Assembly: GCA_018292915.2 (NCBI GenBank)
Contig: JACVVK020000499.1
Location: 62,001 to 126,000, forward strand
DNA from: Batillaria attramentaria
Taxonomy: Eukaryota; Mollusca; Gastropoda; Batillariidae
DNA: 64,000 nt
Reading direction: 5' to 3'
Part shown: one piece after another, positions 36,376 through 49,540 of the stretch
Numbering within the stretch: position 1 is the stretch's first letter
How the letters are laid out: the number at the start of each line of letters is the position of its first letter
The notes under the pieces: model-generated
What the model saw: the letters and a program-made list of their open reading frames with translations, nothing else
What the model was told of the DNA's origin: nothing
The model's database searches: none
Made by a program: the position numbers and the translations under genes

Positions 36376-37735
36376 CAAAGTTAAAAAAAGGACAAACAAC
36401 TACAATACGACCATCATCAACACGAGCAACAACAGCGACAACCACAAACAGAAAAAAACCCGGCACATTCTGAATCTCCAAAATGTAAACCTGAACGTAT
36501 ATTTTATCACGTACAGTATTCAAAATGCACTATATGTTTTTTTTTTCAATCTTTAAATGCCCACCTGAGAGCGACCGACAAAAAGAAGAAGATGAAATGC
36601 ACAATAATGTATTTTTGGGTGTTCACTCAAATGATCCTGCTCCGCTCCAATTACCCCCCCCCCACCCCCCGCAACAAAAAATGTAAATACAATATATGTA
36701 TATAAATATACCTCTTCACAAGAATCGTTAACCTGTACGCAACAACCTTGTTGATGTTCTTGTTCTTTTAACACAGATCCGTGAAGCAGTGTACAGTAGC
36801 GCAAGAGCCAGGGACCTAAATCATTGCACGCAGCACTGCCGGGACGCCTACAGTTGTCTTTAAAAAATAGATTTTTCTTTAAACTTCTGGCTTCACCAGA
36901 AGACGGTCAGGGTGGGTTCATGCCAAGAATGCGTACAAACCGGTTTTGTCTCAGAAAGATTAATACCGCACACCTGCTTCAACACGTACATTCACTGCAC
37001 TCAAGGAATGTAGTTCATGTACTGGGTTGTCCGCCTGTACCTGCTTTCGCATGGAATACGTTATCCCCCCTGCCTCCTAATTTGTTGCAAAACTTGCATA
37101 ATTATGCCGCAAATTCGTCCCTCTGACACAGACGTGTCTTCCAAGGAGATTCCCAGCAGAGGACAGCCATCACGCAATGCCGCCACAGCACTCGATGACT
37201 CGATTCTCCCGGGACACCATGAGCCCCAATCGCCACCCCCATCCCGACCCACCCACCCTCACCGTCCCCTCCACCTTCTCACAGCGTCCCCGACCCAGGA
37301 TCTACCGTCCCCCACCCGCCCGGGGCGAACCTAAAGCGTCCTCACCGACTTCTTCCGTCAACCCGTTCAGCCATCGTTTCCGCCACATGAACACCAGAGG
37401 TCGCCATTTCAATATCTGTGACGGCCCGGCAAGTGACGGACCATAAAGAACAAAGCTTGGAGCTCCGCGATGCATGTTGCTTGCACGCGCCGACTGTTCT
37501 GAAGACCTCATCAGAATTCTTGCCAAGGTCGACATGTGCAGCCAGATTATCTCTGGTGTAGCCTAATAAGCCTCGTAAGCTTTTCTCCGTCATCCTCAAC
37601 CCCATTATATTCTCTAAACGAGTCCTCAGCCCTCCAAAAGCACCACGACCCATGTAAGACCGCAAGTCATCACGGCTGATGACCTCCTTTCACGTTCTGC
37701 ACGAGTAACATTGTTCAGTTGCTGCTGGTGGTGTT
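36376..37735. other. Giant intron, no gene seen
   Basis: No recognisable exon. 37,170-37,330 is C-rich with several overlapping frames (Pro-rich readings) that do not resemble a known protein. Confidence 0.35.
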
Positions 37736-37737
37736 CA

Positions 37738-37815
37738 CGTGTTTAACGTCCTTTCTTCCAAAGGTGCATGTATACATCAACGACGGGGCAACGAGAACAT
37801 GCCAGCAACAGTAGG
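37738..37815 (-). mobile_element. Fragment of SINE family A
   Basis: Minus-strand reading matches only the 3' part of the family: TGCTGGCA, CTCGTTGCCCCGTCG and GGACGTTAAAC. The head is missing. Confidence 0.6.
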
Positions 37816-38421
37816 AGCTGGTGTGGACAGCAGTAGTCACGGCCGTAACTGAACTTTCCGTGTGAGACTAGACAATTCACCGCCAACACAACCACCACCA
37901 ACAACGCTCTACTCTTGAATACTTGTTGCCAACAACCCCAGAGCAAACGCTGCTACAACAGTGGAAACTGTACCGCGAGGAACCTCGAATCTCAAGACAT
38001 CTACTTCTTGTACCAAGGACCCATTACTCGCTACGCAGCGGACACAGAGTCCTTGAGTGTATCAAAAAAACTACAGCCACAAGATCTGTGCTCCACCCAC
38101 TGTCGTCCTATCGTCACCAGCCACAAGCGATGACGTAGGGGCCGCCGGGTTATCTCCTTTAGGTCTGGCAGATGGCGCTGCCAACGTGCCAACTCGGTAG
38201 AGGCTGCCGAAGTACATGCGTATACTAACTTCACTTCCGGACCACCCCTAACCCGACCTCCGCCACTGAGAGTGGGAGTTGGTGCTACCAAAACTAAGCA
38301 CTCTGATCAAAAGACCAATTGTCGTAGCAAACCGGTCACAACGTATGCTCAGTGAACGCAGATTTGCCCAAAAACTGAATCCCGTTCACAAAAGCAAGTC
38401 AGTTTGGTGAAACTACCACCA

Positions 38422-38456
38422 CCCCCCCCCCCCCCCAAAAAAAAGAAAAAAAAAAA
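38422..38456 (+). repeat. C15 run followed by A-rich run
   Basis: CnAn compound tract. Confidence 0.9.
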
Positions 38457-38881
38457 GTGTAGGTATAATGAAAAGGCCAGGACAAAAAAGAGCCTATCTG
38501 AGGTTCAAGGGTAACTTGCAAATCATCGTTCAAGTGGTACAGACAGTTGGCAAGGTGGTCCGAATTGCCACCTCCAGGTCAGCCATGGTCAACTATCGGC
38601 GTGTCATCCTTGACCAGCCTCGTCTGGAACGTGTAAAGGACAGATACCGAATCGCCTGCCTTGCTAGTGTCAAAGATTCCACAGGGAGGGAGCTCCAGAC
38701 AATGGCCTCGGCCAGTCGCGCGACCTTTCTGTGGAAACTCTCGGCTACTTTTTCACTCAGTGACGCCGGCTGGACCGGCATAGCATATCAAGTTCATGCA
38801 GACATTCAGTGGCCAGTGTCATACATAGGTTAAAACAAAAATATTCAAACCATTCAGGTCCAGCACCAACCCCACTCCCGA

Positions 38882-38888
38882 ACACACA

Positions 38889-38939
<51 letters not shown>
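38882..38939. repeat. (CA)n microsatellite
   Basis: About 28 CA units with one CACCAC interruption. Confidence 0.97.
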
Positions 38940-38941
<2 letters not shown>

Positions 38942-41900
38942 CCCATTTTCATTAAGCAGCACGGAAAATTGTCCTGCAGCCACCCTCGTCAAAGCCTCAA
39001 TTCAAACAAGGGAGAGAAAAATTCTCGAGGAGGCACCAAGTGCGAGGGGAGATAAGCCGTCATCACGCCAGTAAACACACCACCAGCGAACGGTCGCCGC
39101 CGCAGAAACACTACACCGACGCACCAAGAGTCTGGGGACAAACAAAGTGGGAGCAATCGGTGTGAAATTGTTCCAAAAACTGTCTGGGATCAAGTGGGGC
39201 TTGGAGACTGGAGGCTCGGCGCCACACGACGGCGTAATCAGGCCAAGTTTTCATCAGGAACGGTAACGTGAGGCGAGTTCCCACCACCACCTCCACCCAG
39301 CCCTACTGAGGATTACGACTGAAGTTCTCCGCTGAACAGTCGGAATTCTTTTGGTTGTCGACCTTTGTTTTCGAGTTAGTACTAGTCCTGAAATATTATA
39401 CGCGTGGTTGGTTCGCGCCTGTCACTGTCTTTCCCTGTGTAAAAACGTTTCCCTTTCCACTCCGGCCATCGCGCTACGAGCATCGCATGAAGTTTTTCAG
39501 CGCGTTACAAGAAAACGCCTTCAACTTATCGCTATAAACTTCAACGTCTTTTGTATAGGAACGATGAAAAGGCATAGACTTATTGGTGCCCGACAAAGCG
39601 AGAGAGAGAGAGAGGGGGGGGGGGGAGGGCTACGCACGTGTGCACTGAGAAGCGAAATATACAGTCTTCTACCGAATTTTTATTCGGCTCACAGAAAAGT
39701 GAACGCTTTATCTGCGGTCATACAGCGGGGTGGTTGTTGTTGTAGCTGAAGTTCTTGTTTTCCCAGCAGTAAATATATCAACAAACCAGGTCGCAGTGTT
39801 GCGGGATGCAGTTAACCTCCTGACTCCTACAGTACTGCACCTCGAACAAAATCAGTGTTTCATGCGACACGTCTCATTTCCGAAATCGTTACGACTGACA
39901 GAAGCGACTTTTACGACGGCATCCCATCTTGTTCCAGACGGTAGCGATACGGCAGGTGTTCACCTAACTACTCTGTTCTGCATCCCCTCCACCTACCCCT
40001 CCCAGAACTGCTAACGGGGGGTGGGGGGGGGGGGGTGTTGCGCAGACTGAGACTAACGTACAACCTGCCGCCAGTGATACAATACAAAGCGAAAGATAGA
40101 TACTACGTGACTGGCTAAATAAACTGTAAATAAAACTGATCAACTGTCTTCTTCCTCCCTCCATTCCACTAACCGGCAGACATAGACGGATTGAGAATGA
40201 CGTGCGCGTAGTTCAGCGCAACATGGCTACAACACGGCGCAGTGCGCAAGACACGCCGTGACGTGTTCTGGGGGTCTCCCCTACACCCGGTGACCGCAGC
40301 ACGTGCAGCGCGGTGAAAGCGACAAGCGCGTGTCGCTGTTCCATCTGTCAAGCGCGCACCCACTGACCGCCAGGTGCCTAGAACGGCTGGTCCCATAACA
40401 TCCCTCACTCCAACCGCCACTGTACCACCCAAACCCAGCAGCCAGACATGCATGAGAAGTTCGTAATGTCTACAAGGCTAAACGAGTCGACCACGATAGC
40501 ATTACGAGTGGACACGGGATAGATTCAATTCTCAAATTTCCCGCAGTCATGTTTCGGCCACAGTGAACAGTTTGCCTTGGCCAGGTCAGCCTCTTTGGCG
40601 AAAATCAACAGCCACCTACTGAACAGCAGAGCCAATCCAAACTACTGCAGCAACACGAGGACCCTAGAACAGCGGTACGGTTTTTGTTGTTGTTGTTGTT
40701 TTTAATCAGCTTTTATATACAATCACTAACAACAGCCTCAAATCACAGGCATTTCTTCTCGCGATAATAGCCAACGAACACTACAATTCACTCGAGTGTC
40801 CACCTTGGTGAGGTCGGTAAGGATAACAGGGTTCAGTGGGGAGGAACAGGGAGGGGTGGTGTTAAGGTGGGAGGCAGGGGGCGGTGATGACCTGTTCGAG
40901 CGGTTCACTGTACAAGGTCATCGGCGTAACGTCGTGCTGTCTTCCATCTTTTTCACTCACCTGTGTCGTGTAGGTACACAGCCTGTACCAGCGGGGAATC
41001 GCACTCGCCAGTCGGCGCTCGGTCTTATTTCGCTGCTTTACAGACTAACACCCGACGAGCTCGGAATACCATTAATTTTATTATCAGCCGAGGACTGACG
41101 TTGCATTGTATGTCTTAAAAAGCCACAGGTACGCGTGGACTATTAATTTTATTCATTTGTATGTATTATTAGTAGTATTATCATTTTTATTATTATTGTT
41201 TGTTCACGTATAAATTAGGAAAGAAAATCTCACCACGCAGTAGTTTTAGCAGTGGCTCCGGTCATGATGGCGACTAAGGGAGAGACAAAACGTGACCCGC
41301 ATGAAGCTGCAAAGATGCACATATTTTGACGGGGAAAAAAGCTCAGCTTTAATTCTATTTTCCCCAGGGCTGTATGTGCGGATAAAATCAGTGTTCTTGT
41401 ACAGTTACAGCCCCAACCAAAGACGTCTTCTAACCCGACTTTTTAGAAATTAGATTCTAACGTATTTTGTCAGCCGGACAAGTCGAAATTCAAGTTGATC
41501 TTATCGAATGTCAAAAACGGTAAAACGACTTGCCTGCTACAAAATAAATAAATAAAAACTAGTTAAAATTATTTTCTGGTCAATATTGATGTCTGTGTCA
41601 TGCCGACCACTGAAGAGTCAAGGGCTCCAAAGCAGACGACAATGAGAGAGAGAGAGAGAGCAAAACAGATCGACTTACTGACGTTTTTATAACCCATCAC
41701 TACACCCCTCATGAGTGCAGAGAAATCTCACCTCTCAACGCGTCCTCAGCTACAAAAACACGGCCGCTATTGGTCTGTTTCTACAAATACAACAACTCGT
41801 ACGTCTTCCTCGCTTTCCCGCCATTTTATCAGGGGCACACAATCAAGCGACGACACGCCCGCAGGAGAAATGACCAAGATATGACGCATTCCGCCGCTAA

Positions 41901-42081
41901 CGACCCCGTGTAGTCTCCCTTTGATCTCAGTGCCTGCATGTTCTGCTTTTTTTCCCGCAGCGTGAGTGAGAGTTACTCGCTTGTAGACAGTCAAGCATGC
42001 ACGCTGTACATGAGGTATTTTTGTTTGGATTTTTTTATGTGTGTGAACAAAAAAAAAAAAAGGATGAAGAAGCAATATTCA

Positions 42082-42084
<3 letters not shown>
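38940..42084. other. Giant intron, no gene seen
   Basis: Includes a short GA/G-run patch near 39,600 and G-runs near 40,020. No recognisable exon or element. Confidence 0.35.

Positions 42085-42152
<68 letters not shown>
42085..42152. repeat. (GT)n microsatellite
   Basis: 34 GT units. Confidence 0.98.
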
Positions 42153-43778
42153 ACGCCCGCATCAGATCAACTTTTCAGTTAGCATAACTGCGAAGATCTG
42201 TGCAAATGTAACAGGGGCTAACGCTCTACAAAGGCAAAGACTACACATCACTGAAACTTTCAAGCATTACTAGTCAGGATTTTCTCTCAGCCCGTATCTG
42301 CGTAGCTAACTGAAGACGATTCAAGAACTAATACGACTGAGAAACCAACCCCCACCCCACCCTCAAGAGATTTTTTTCTTTTTTCTTTCTTTTTTTCAAT
42401 CAAACATCAGAAGACTGCAATTTTACCGGCACAGAGTACCCATCTTGCTAAAGTGAAAATCTGAGCACAAGAGCCGTCACTAAATTTGCCAACACAGATT
42501 GCAGGGGACGCAGATGGGTTCGCTACCAGACTGGAGGCGGCACAAACACTGAAACCAGCAGCACGTGCTGGGGCGTTTAGTGACGTGTTCATCTGCTTTG
42601 CGCGCGTTATGGACGAGCTCAGTGACAAGCGTGCTCTGGGGCGCTCCGATAGACGATCTACATGGCGTTTCAACTCCAGCTATGCCCATCATTTCCCGCG
42701 GTACAAAGCCGTTTCCAGTGCAGCTGACAGCGGGCGTAGTGATGTCTGGCGGTGAATAAATTTCACCGGGTTTGGCCGTTCACCCCCCAGCTGCCAATAC
42801 AGAGAAACAAGTTACTATGATGACAACTGACTGTATGTAGGGTTTGAATGACCAGCACTGCCAGTGCGCATGCCCAAATCGGGTCGCAAAATGAGATTGT
42901 AACCACCAACAGCCTTGGGATCGTTTCCCTTTCTGGACTGTCTTTGAGCTGTCGTGAACGGTAAAATCCAAAGTGCGAGTATTTATAGCTTATCAAAATC
43001 AAAATGCCGCGGTTTAAATGCCCTACATACGTCAATACAACAAATAAACCAGTGCCCATGCCGCATTGCCGCTCACGGTACAGACCCTCACAGGTGCTTT
43101 TTTTTTTTTTTTTTTTAATTCAACAGGCTTTGTGTTAGATTGGTAACGGACAGCCACCGTCAAGGAAAGAAGACGGAACCATCCTGCCAACCGCTACTAG
43201 GGCCTGGAGGAAATGTCCGTTCCAGCGATGATAACCGATTTCATGTGAAAAAAAAGAATCGGCATCGACATTTGTTTTTCCGATCTTTAAAAAAAACTTT
43301 TCGTACATTTCTTGTGGGATTTAAACTGAGGTCAGCATCGTCTGTCTGCCCCAAACCTGGACCGCTTGCAACAGGACAAATAAAATCACTGTCCGTAAAC
43401 TCCTGACACGACCTCTGGGCTATCGTCAGCGGTAAAGAGCAGACCCCTGCCTTACAGGGCCAACTGGAAAGTACGTGTATGTTATATGCAGCTGGGACCA
43501 CAACTGCGGTTCGTAAAACGAGCGTCACAGTGGTGGCGAGGGCCGGGGTGAGCGGGAATGATGACACCAACATGACAAGACAACGCCACACATTATTCTT
43601 TCACGCCCGGCGCGTGTCAAGCTTCCTGATTTATAAGCACCTGCGTCCGTGATTCTTTCTTTTAACGATATCTGGGGGGACCCCCCTGAAACAACGGTCA
43701 GCTGCGGGTTGCCAGCCAGCGACTGGTGCTGATAGTCGACGTGACCAGAAGAAACTACCCAACACACTCCGCTCAACA
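42153..43778. other. Giant intron, no gene seen
   Basis: No recognisable exon. Short poly-T near 43,100. Confidence 0.35.
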
Positions 43779-43811
43779 CCCCCCCCCCCCCCCAAAAAAA
43801 AAAAAAAAAAA
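43779..43811 (+). repeat. C15 run followed by A18 run
   Basis: CnAn compound tract immediately upstream of the duplicated LINE tail. Confidence 0.92.
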
Positions 43812-43827
43812 ATACAAATCTTATCTT

Positions 43828-44072
43828 GCCCCTAAAGTCTCTCTCAGAACCTTTGACCAATCAAAGATCTTTTGCTGTCCACATCCCACAAATCTGGAAC
43901 AATCTCACCATAGCAGCATGCATGGGCAAATATGGACAAAAGATTCTTTTCTCTCCGCTAACGTCTCTCTCGTAACGTTTGACCAACCCACAGACCTTAT
44001 GCTGTCATGTTCCCACAAACTTGGAACAAGCTCCCCACAGCAACAAACATAGGCAAATGTGGACTAAACCGC
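43828..44072 (+). mobile_element. Tandemly duplicated LINE reverse-transcriptase C-terminal tail
   Basis: Two successive copies, about 118 bp apart, start at 43,836 and 43,954: TCTCTCxxAACxTTTGACCA followed by FAVHIPQIWNNLTIA (first) and YAVMFPQTWNKLPTATNI (second). The AVxxPxxWNxLPxA signature is that of non-LTR retrotransposon proteins near their C-terminus. Both copies are interrupted and non-functional. Confidence 0.65.
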
Positions 44073-44517
44073 CGTTGCAAATAAAACGCAAATGGTTGAG
44101 GCCGAACTCTTAGCTCTCCCCCATAGTCTCGAGCAATGTTAAGCTCAAAAACACTTGACTGCTTTTCTAACCGTGCGAGAAACCGATAGCATCTACCGTC
44201 AAACTGACTTACATATGCAACCAAGCGCGACACAAATGCACTTTCAGATATCTGAGGTATTTTAAAATCACTCCTGACGCTACCTGTGACAAGGTGTGAA
44301 ACAACATGGGATGTGGCCATCGGTTGATCACTTTGGCCCTGTCAGTTTTGTGCGATGAGATTCTAGCCCAATTCATGTGCTCAACTCATTTTTACTGTAC
44401 CATCATTTGGTCAAAGAAAGTTCGCGCTATTTTAGTTTTGATAATACAAACACTTAGTCCCTTTCTTCTTTTGACGGTAGACGTCCTACGCCTTTGTGCT
44501 GACTGAAATATGACTGC

Positions 44518-44533
44518 CCCCCCCCCCCCCCCC
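44518..44533 (+). repeat. Poly-C run
   Basis: About 17 C, followed only by AAA. Confidence 0.9.
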
Positions 44534-45071
44534 AAATCCACGATAACGTTGATGAAGGCGACTACTACTATTTCAAGACCCAGCTCTAACGTTTGATCGA
44601 CTGAGGACAAATAAGAACACAAAAATAATCCCCAAACGTGATTTTTCTCCCTTGTTGAAGGTGGACAAAATTGGAGCCACAATACAAGCGGGGACAAAGG
44701 CAACCGATAAAGAACATGGGACCAAGCGACCCGTCTGCGGGGGGGGGGGGGGAGGTGGGGGGGAGTGTGATGTATAGGGAATGCATCATCCACGAGACAG
44801 GCATTCTCAACCCCACAAGTTTGCAGCGCCGACCAGCGACGGCTTCCTACATGCTGATGGAAATTAAAAGAATGAATTATGAATGCGCCCTCCCCCCCCC
44901 CCCCCTCTCCAAGACCACGCCTTAATCATGAACTTTACAAGCGGCGCAAATGAATTACATTTCCTTCTGATTTCTAGCTGTCATTTTCCTTCTTGTTTAT
45001 GTGGTGGTGGTTGTTATTATTTTGTTGTTATTGGGTTTTTGTTGTTGTTGTTGTTTTTTGTTTTGTTACAC

Positions 45072-45073
<2 letters not shown>

Positions 45074-45139
<66 letters not shown>
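45074..45139. repeat. (GT)n microsatellite
   Basis: 33 GT units, followed 30 bp later by a broken poly-C tract. Confidence 0.98.
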
Positions 45140-45140
<1 letters not shown>

Positions 45141-46130
45141 TATGCACCATGTCTGCGTCTGGCGTCAGTCCCCCCCCCCACCCCCCCCCCCCCAACCTTG
45201 AAATGATATGCACCATGTGCATATGTCTGTGTTTGGCGTCAGTGCAGCCGTCGTCGTTTCAGCCAATCAGAAGCCTGCATCTGCGGTCGACAACGAACTG
45301 TAGGTAGTAATCAGAGTGATATACGGACCAAACGGACAGCTTGAGTGAATTATTGTTACATATACAGCTCAATTCCGTGTATTCCACAGAGGCAGACGAC
45401 AGCGGTGAAAGACAATACTGCCCCGATTATTCCATGGATTCTTTCAAAACGTCAGCATTAAACTAATTTACTTCGCGAAGAAGGAACTAAAACGTGATAG
45501 TGCACGCAAACCCCTGTCATAAAAGCAAGGCTGTAGAAGTTTAGAAATAACATTTCCGTCACGCATGCAGAAAAGACGAATAACAATTAAAACAATTAGC
45601 ATGTAAGATTTCACAATACAAATGAGTAACATTTAGTTACAATACAAATGAGTAACATGTTACAACATTTAGTCCAAGTCGCAGTCTGTCCCGAACAAAG
45701 CTAAGTGAAGCAGAATATTTGGTATTATATCAATGCTGGTTATTTTTTTCTTCAAAGAGAAACAAAATCAAGTTTTGCAGCTGTAAGAGGAAGCGAGAAT
45801 CGAGAGTACAAACTCTGGGTGTAGCAAGTCACTTTTCGACTTAACAGACACCCTTCCCCCCCCCCCCCCCATCCCCTCCAGTTGTGCCGTTTATGAAGTT
45901 TTAATATTTCGCTTTATGACGCGCTTCATACCTATCGGCGAGGGAAGAAAAACTCAGACAGCGCCCCAGGCACCGCTCTGCAACAGGACTGAGTGCAAGC
46001 TGAAACGTTAACTGTCATCTCCGCCCCCCCACCCCACCCCCTCCTCCCCTCCCCAAGTCTCCCGTACTCCTCCACAGCTGCCTGATTTACTCAGAGATGT
46101 TCAGAATGGAATATCACAACAACAACAACA

Positions 46131-46209
46131 ACAACTGAAACCCGGCTGAGGACAAATATCTGTGACGGCTTTTTTTTTTTTCGTTGACCCGTCTTTGATA
46201 TCAACCCTC
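46131..46209 (+). mobile_element. Fragment of SINE family A
   Basis: CCCGGCTGAGGACAAATATC TGTG, then T-run, then GACCCGTCTTTGATATCA matches the end of the head and the middle of the body. It is followed by A-run and (AT)n instead of the usual end. Confidence 0.6.
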
Positions 46210-46311
46210 AAAAAAAAAAAAATAATAATATATATATATATATATACACGAAGTGTAAGAAAGAAACAAAGAAAGAAACAAAGAGTGGCTCGGACTAATC
46301 GCTGCTGCCTT

Positions 46312-46395
46312 AAAAGATAAAGATAACTTTATTGTCCTCAAAAGATAACTTTATTGTCCTTGAAAAAGGATATTTGTCTTCGGCTTAATTATACA
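46312..46395 (-). mobile_element. Retroelement 3' ends, minus strand, duplicated
   Basis: GATAACTTTATTGTCC occurs twice (46,320 and 46,343). On the minus strand this is GGACAATAAAGTTATC, a polyadenylation-like retroelement ending similar to those near 6,740 and 26,700. Confidence 0.5.
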
Positions 46396-47520
46396 AGAAA
46401 CCTGCCACCACTTTTTTTTTTTTTTTAAGGCCCCCATCTGCTCATGACGCGTCTTCAGGAAACTCTTCACACTGCCAGTGTGTATGGAGACAGTTTCTCA
46501 ATAAAGGTCAATACCTCTCTCCATAAAAGCGCCACAGAAGCAGCATTAGCGCTGTCCGTCAGGTGTTGCACGTGCACAGCTTGCGAGAACCTGAGTCACA
46601 TCACGTGTTCCAATCTGTTTTCGATAGAGACATGGTCATTAAACCTACACAACCCCGATAGAAACGTCCCGTCTCAAGGATAACCGCCTCTTAAACGTGT
46701 TGAACGCTTCGTCGCTTTTTGTATTGTTGCCCCCCCCCCCCCTCCCCCCTTCTCTCTCTCTCTTTCCTTCGTTACTTTCTCCAGATGTGACGCTTAGATG
46801 TTAAGCTTTGCCATCATTGTGTAGGGTCAATGTTAGTCAAAACCACCACTTATAAATACTCCTCCCTCCACCCTCCACCCCCTCACAGGATGCGCGCGCG
46901 CACAAGCAATTTTTCATCCAAATCAAAGTTTAATTGTAATCTTTGCGGTCAATGTGTAGCATCACTCTAGAAAGAAAAAGAAATTAAAGAAAGAAAAAAA
47001 GGAAGAAAGAAAGAAAGAAAAACACGACCTCTAGACACCCTCCCCTCCCTCCCCCCTCCCCAACCCCTCCTAGCCACCCAAAAGCACAAGCGCGCGCGCA
47101 TTAATGTGTCAAGTGAGGTAAGGCTCTCCTAAGCCGCGCACTCTGTCATCATCGGGTCGTTGTAAGCACAGGTGTCGAGCACCGGCTGATCAAAGCAGGT
47201 TTATGTCTCCGGTGGTTAAAAAGGCTCAGTGTAACCTTCAGAACAAGTGCACTGAACAAGCATAGGTAATCCGCTACATACAAGGCTTATAATTTATGAT
47301 TTACACCTTTTGGCTGGAAAATGTCAACGCCAAGTTCCTTTGCGGCCAAACTGATTTGGCTGAGCGCTGGTACAGTACATATTTTCTTTACTGAGAAGAA
47401 TATTACAGGCCTCTAGGGAAAAGGAAATTTGGGGGACGGGGGGGGGGGGGCATGAATTTGAAGGGGGAAAATTCAAAAGATTGTAACTATTGTCAAGGGT
47501 GATTAAGTGCTTGAGAGTCT

Positions 47521-47634
47521 AACGCCCTTTTCCACCACGCATGGGTGATATCAAAACGGGGCCACGAGAGAAAGGCCAGCACAAATGTATGGCCCCAGCC
47601 GGGATTCGAACTCACAACCCAAGCACTGGAAGAT
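47521..47634 (-). mobile_element. SINE family A, head-truncated
   Basis: The minus strand has B box GAGTTCGAATCCCGGC, GGGGCCATACATTTGTGCTG G, CCCCGTTTTGATATCACCC and GTGGAAAAGGGCGTTAGAC. The first part of the head is missing. Confidence 0.8.
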
Positions 47635-47639
47635 TACTA

Positions 47640-49140
47640 TTGTCAAGAGTCATATGAAGAGGGTCCTGCTAGGCACACACAACCCTTGAATAACTCAAAT
47701 GTGTGTCTAACACTTGCTGCTGCATGTTCAGCCATAAACCTGGAATAATATACAGAAGTCTTTCGTACAGTACACTACAATGCGCAGAGAGCGAAAGTCC
47801 ATCCCCATGTGCACAACGGTTTGGTTTGGGCACTTTCTCGCGGTGGTGGAAAGAAAACCAAGTCCGTTCATGTTCCAAGGGCTTGGCTATAGTGCCACAC
47901 AAAATAGTTCAACATTTACATCAAATTTACAACTGACACAAATCAGCTTTGTAAATGGTTACTCTTCAGCACAAAGGAGACAGACATTAAACACGTAACA
48001 GAAGCACAAAGCACAATGAGCAACAATTTCACAGGAAGACTGGTTGTGTGTAAGGGATGCGACTACATCAATTCTCATGATACCAAGAATTCTTCCCCAC
48101 TTTCTGGCTTCCCAACAGCATGATTGAAGGGAAAAAACCAAGGATAAGACCAAACTGGATTACCCTCCCTTCTCTGTGAAGCAGACATCCTACTATATAC
48201 TATACCGAGTATCGTCTTTTGACTGTGGCTGGTTTGGGGGCAGTCTCTAGACAGCGACCACCTGTCTTGAGTGACCACTTTTTGTGGCAATAGGGGAGGT
48301 TGCTCATGGTAGATTTTACTGTAGTCACATCCCTGACATGTTGATGAGTGTGGAATGGGTGCTGTACCTACCTTTCCAATGTCCAGCAACCACTTGGGGC
48401 AGTGTGTACCGGTACCTACCTGCACTTTCCCTCCAAGCACAGCGGGACTTGCAGTGATGGTGAATGTAGATTCATATGTATTTAACCAGAGACATATACT
48501 GAGAGACAGGAAGCAGAGAGTAAGTCAGTATTTGAAACAGTAGTTTCCTGGGAAGTGCTGAATCCTGAACTTCGAAACTTGACATTTCACCATTTAAGCA
48601 AAGATCTTGGAAATTCCAAGGTCTTTGATTTAAGTCTATCTCCTGCATCAGCATTCAGTCTGGGCAAAACTACTTCCCCATTGTTGGATACCTTGTTTCA
48701 AAACACTTAGGGGCCATGTGGTGGCAGATGGAGGACTTAGTGTTGTGTTATTTGAAACTTAAACAGCGACCTGCTTCCTAGGGTAGCACAGGATGCAAGC
48801 AGCTGCAACAGCCAGCTTCCTATCTCTCTATGTATGTCTCTGGTTTAAAGTGTACACACAAACAAACAGATGAGCCACATGCAAACATAAATGAGTAGAT
48901 AATGCACTGGCCAGCCTCAGCACAACTTTGAAGTACATGTACTGTTGTTCTAAATTACACAAGTATGCTCATGGGAAGCAAGGAAATAATGCTGATGTCC
49001 AAGTACAAAAAAACCAAATATTTTAAATTGAATCTGGAATCACAGAACACTTTCAGTGATATGCCTGGGTTCTTACGTACTGGAAACTTCCCAATTTCAA
49101 TATGCTGAATAGCTGGCCTTTGCATTACTTCCTGTAGACA
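47640..49140. other. Giant intron, no gene seen
   Basis: Repeat-poor AT-rich stretch without recognisable exons. Its base composition resembles the rest of the neurobeachin intronic DNA. Confidence 0.35.
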
Positions 49141-49143
49141 TAC

Positions 49144-49174
<31 letters not shown>

Positions 49175-49304
49175 TTGGGCCATGACTAAAAATACAAGTA
49201 ATTTGGTAGATAACATCTCACTGCACATTGTTTGAAATGTGAGAGGTATACAATGGTCTCCAAAAACTGGGAAAATTCATGATTGTTGACTGATACTCAG
49301 AAAA

Positions 49305-49429
49305 TCTGTGTGTGTGTGTGTGCGCGCGCGCGTGCGTGCCTGTGTGCGTGCGTGCGTGCGTGTGTTTCCATACATTTTGGCAAAAGTACCTGAATGTGTG
49401 TGCGTATGTATGTGTGTGCACACATGTTG

Positions 49430-49474
<45 letters not shown>
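49305..49474. repeat. Two (GT)n/(GC-GT) arrays 66 bp apart
   Basis: GT/GC-rich alternating arrays at 49,305-49,367 and 49,434-49,474, with CGCGCGCGCG in the first. They lie just inside the giant intron, 67 bp past the last neurobeachin exon. Confidence 0.93.
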
Positions 49475-49477
<3 letters not shown>

Positions 49478-49540
49478 ATGCAGGATATTCCATATACTGG
49501 ACCCCTCACATTTCATACTGCTGAGAAAACTCGTGCCTAC

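Noticed and set aside
38468..38833. 121-codon open frame, with a WSSLPVE-like reading on the other strand
   Set aside because: The minus-strand WSSLP word recalls LINE tails but the surrounding residues do not fit; too weak to call.
47669..47936. Possible LINE tail (TWNN-like word near 47,740)
   Set aside because: Only a few residues resemble the WNSLP signature and no adjacent sequence supports it.
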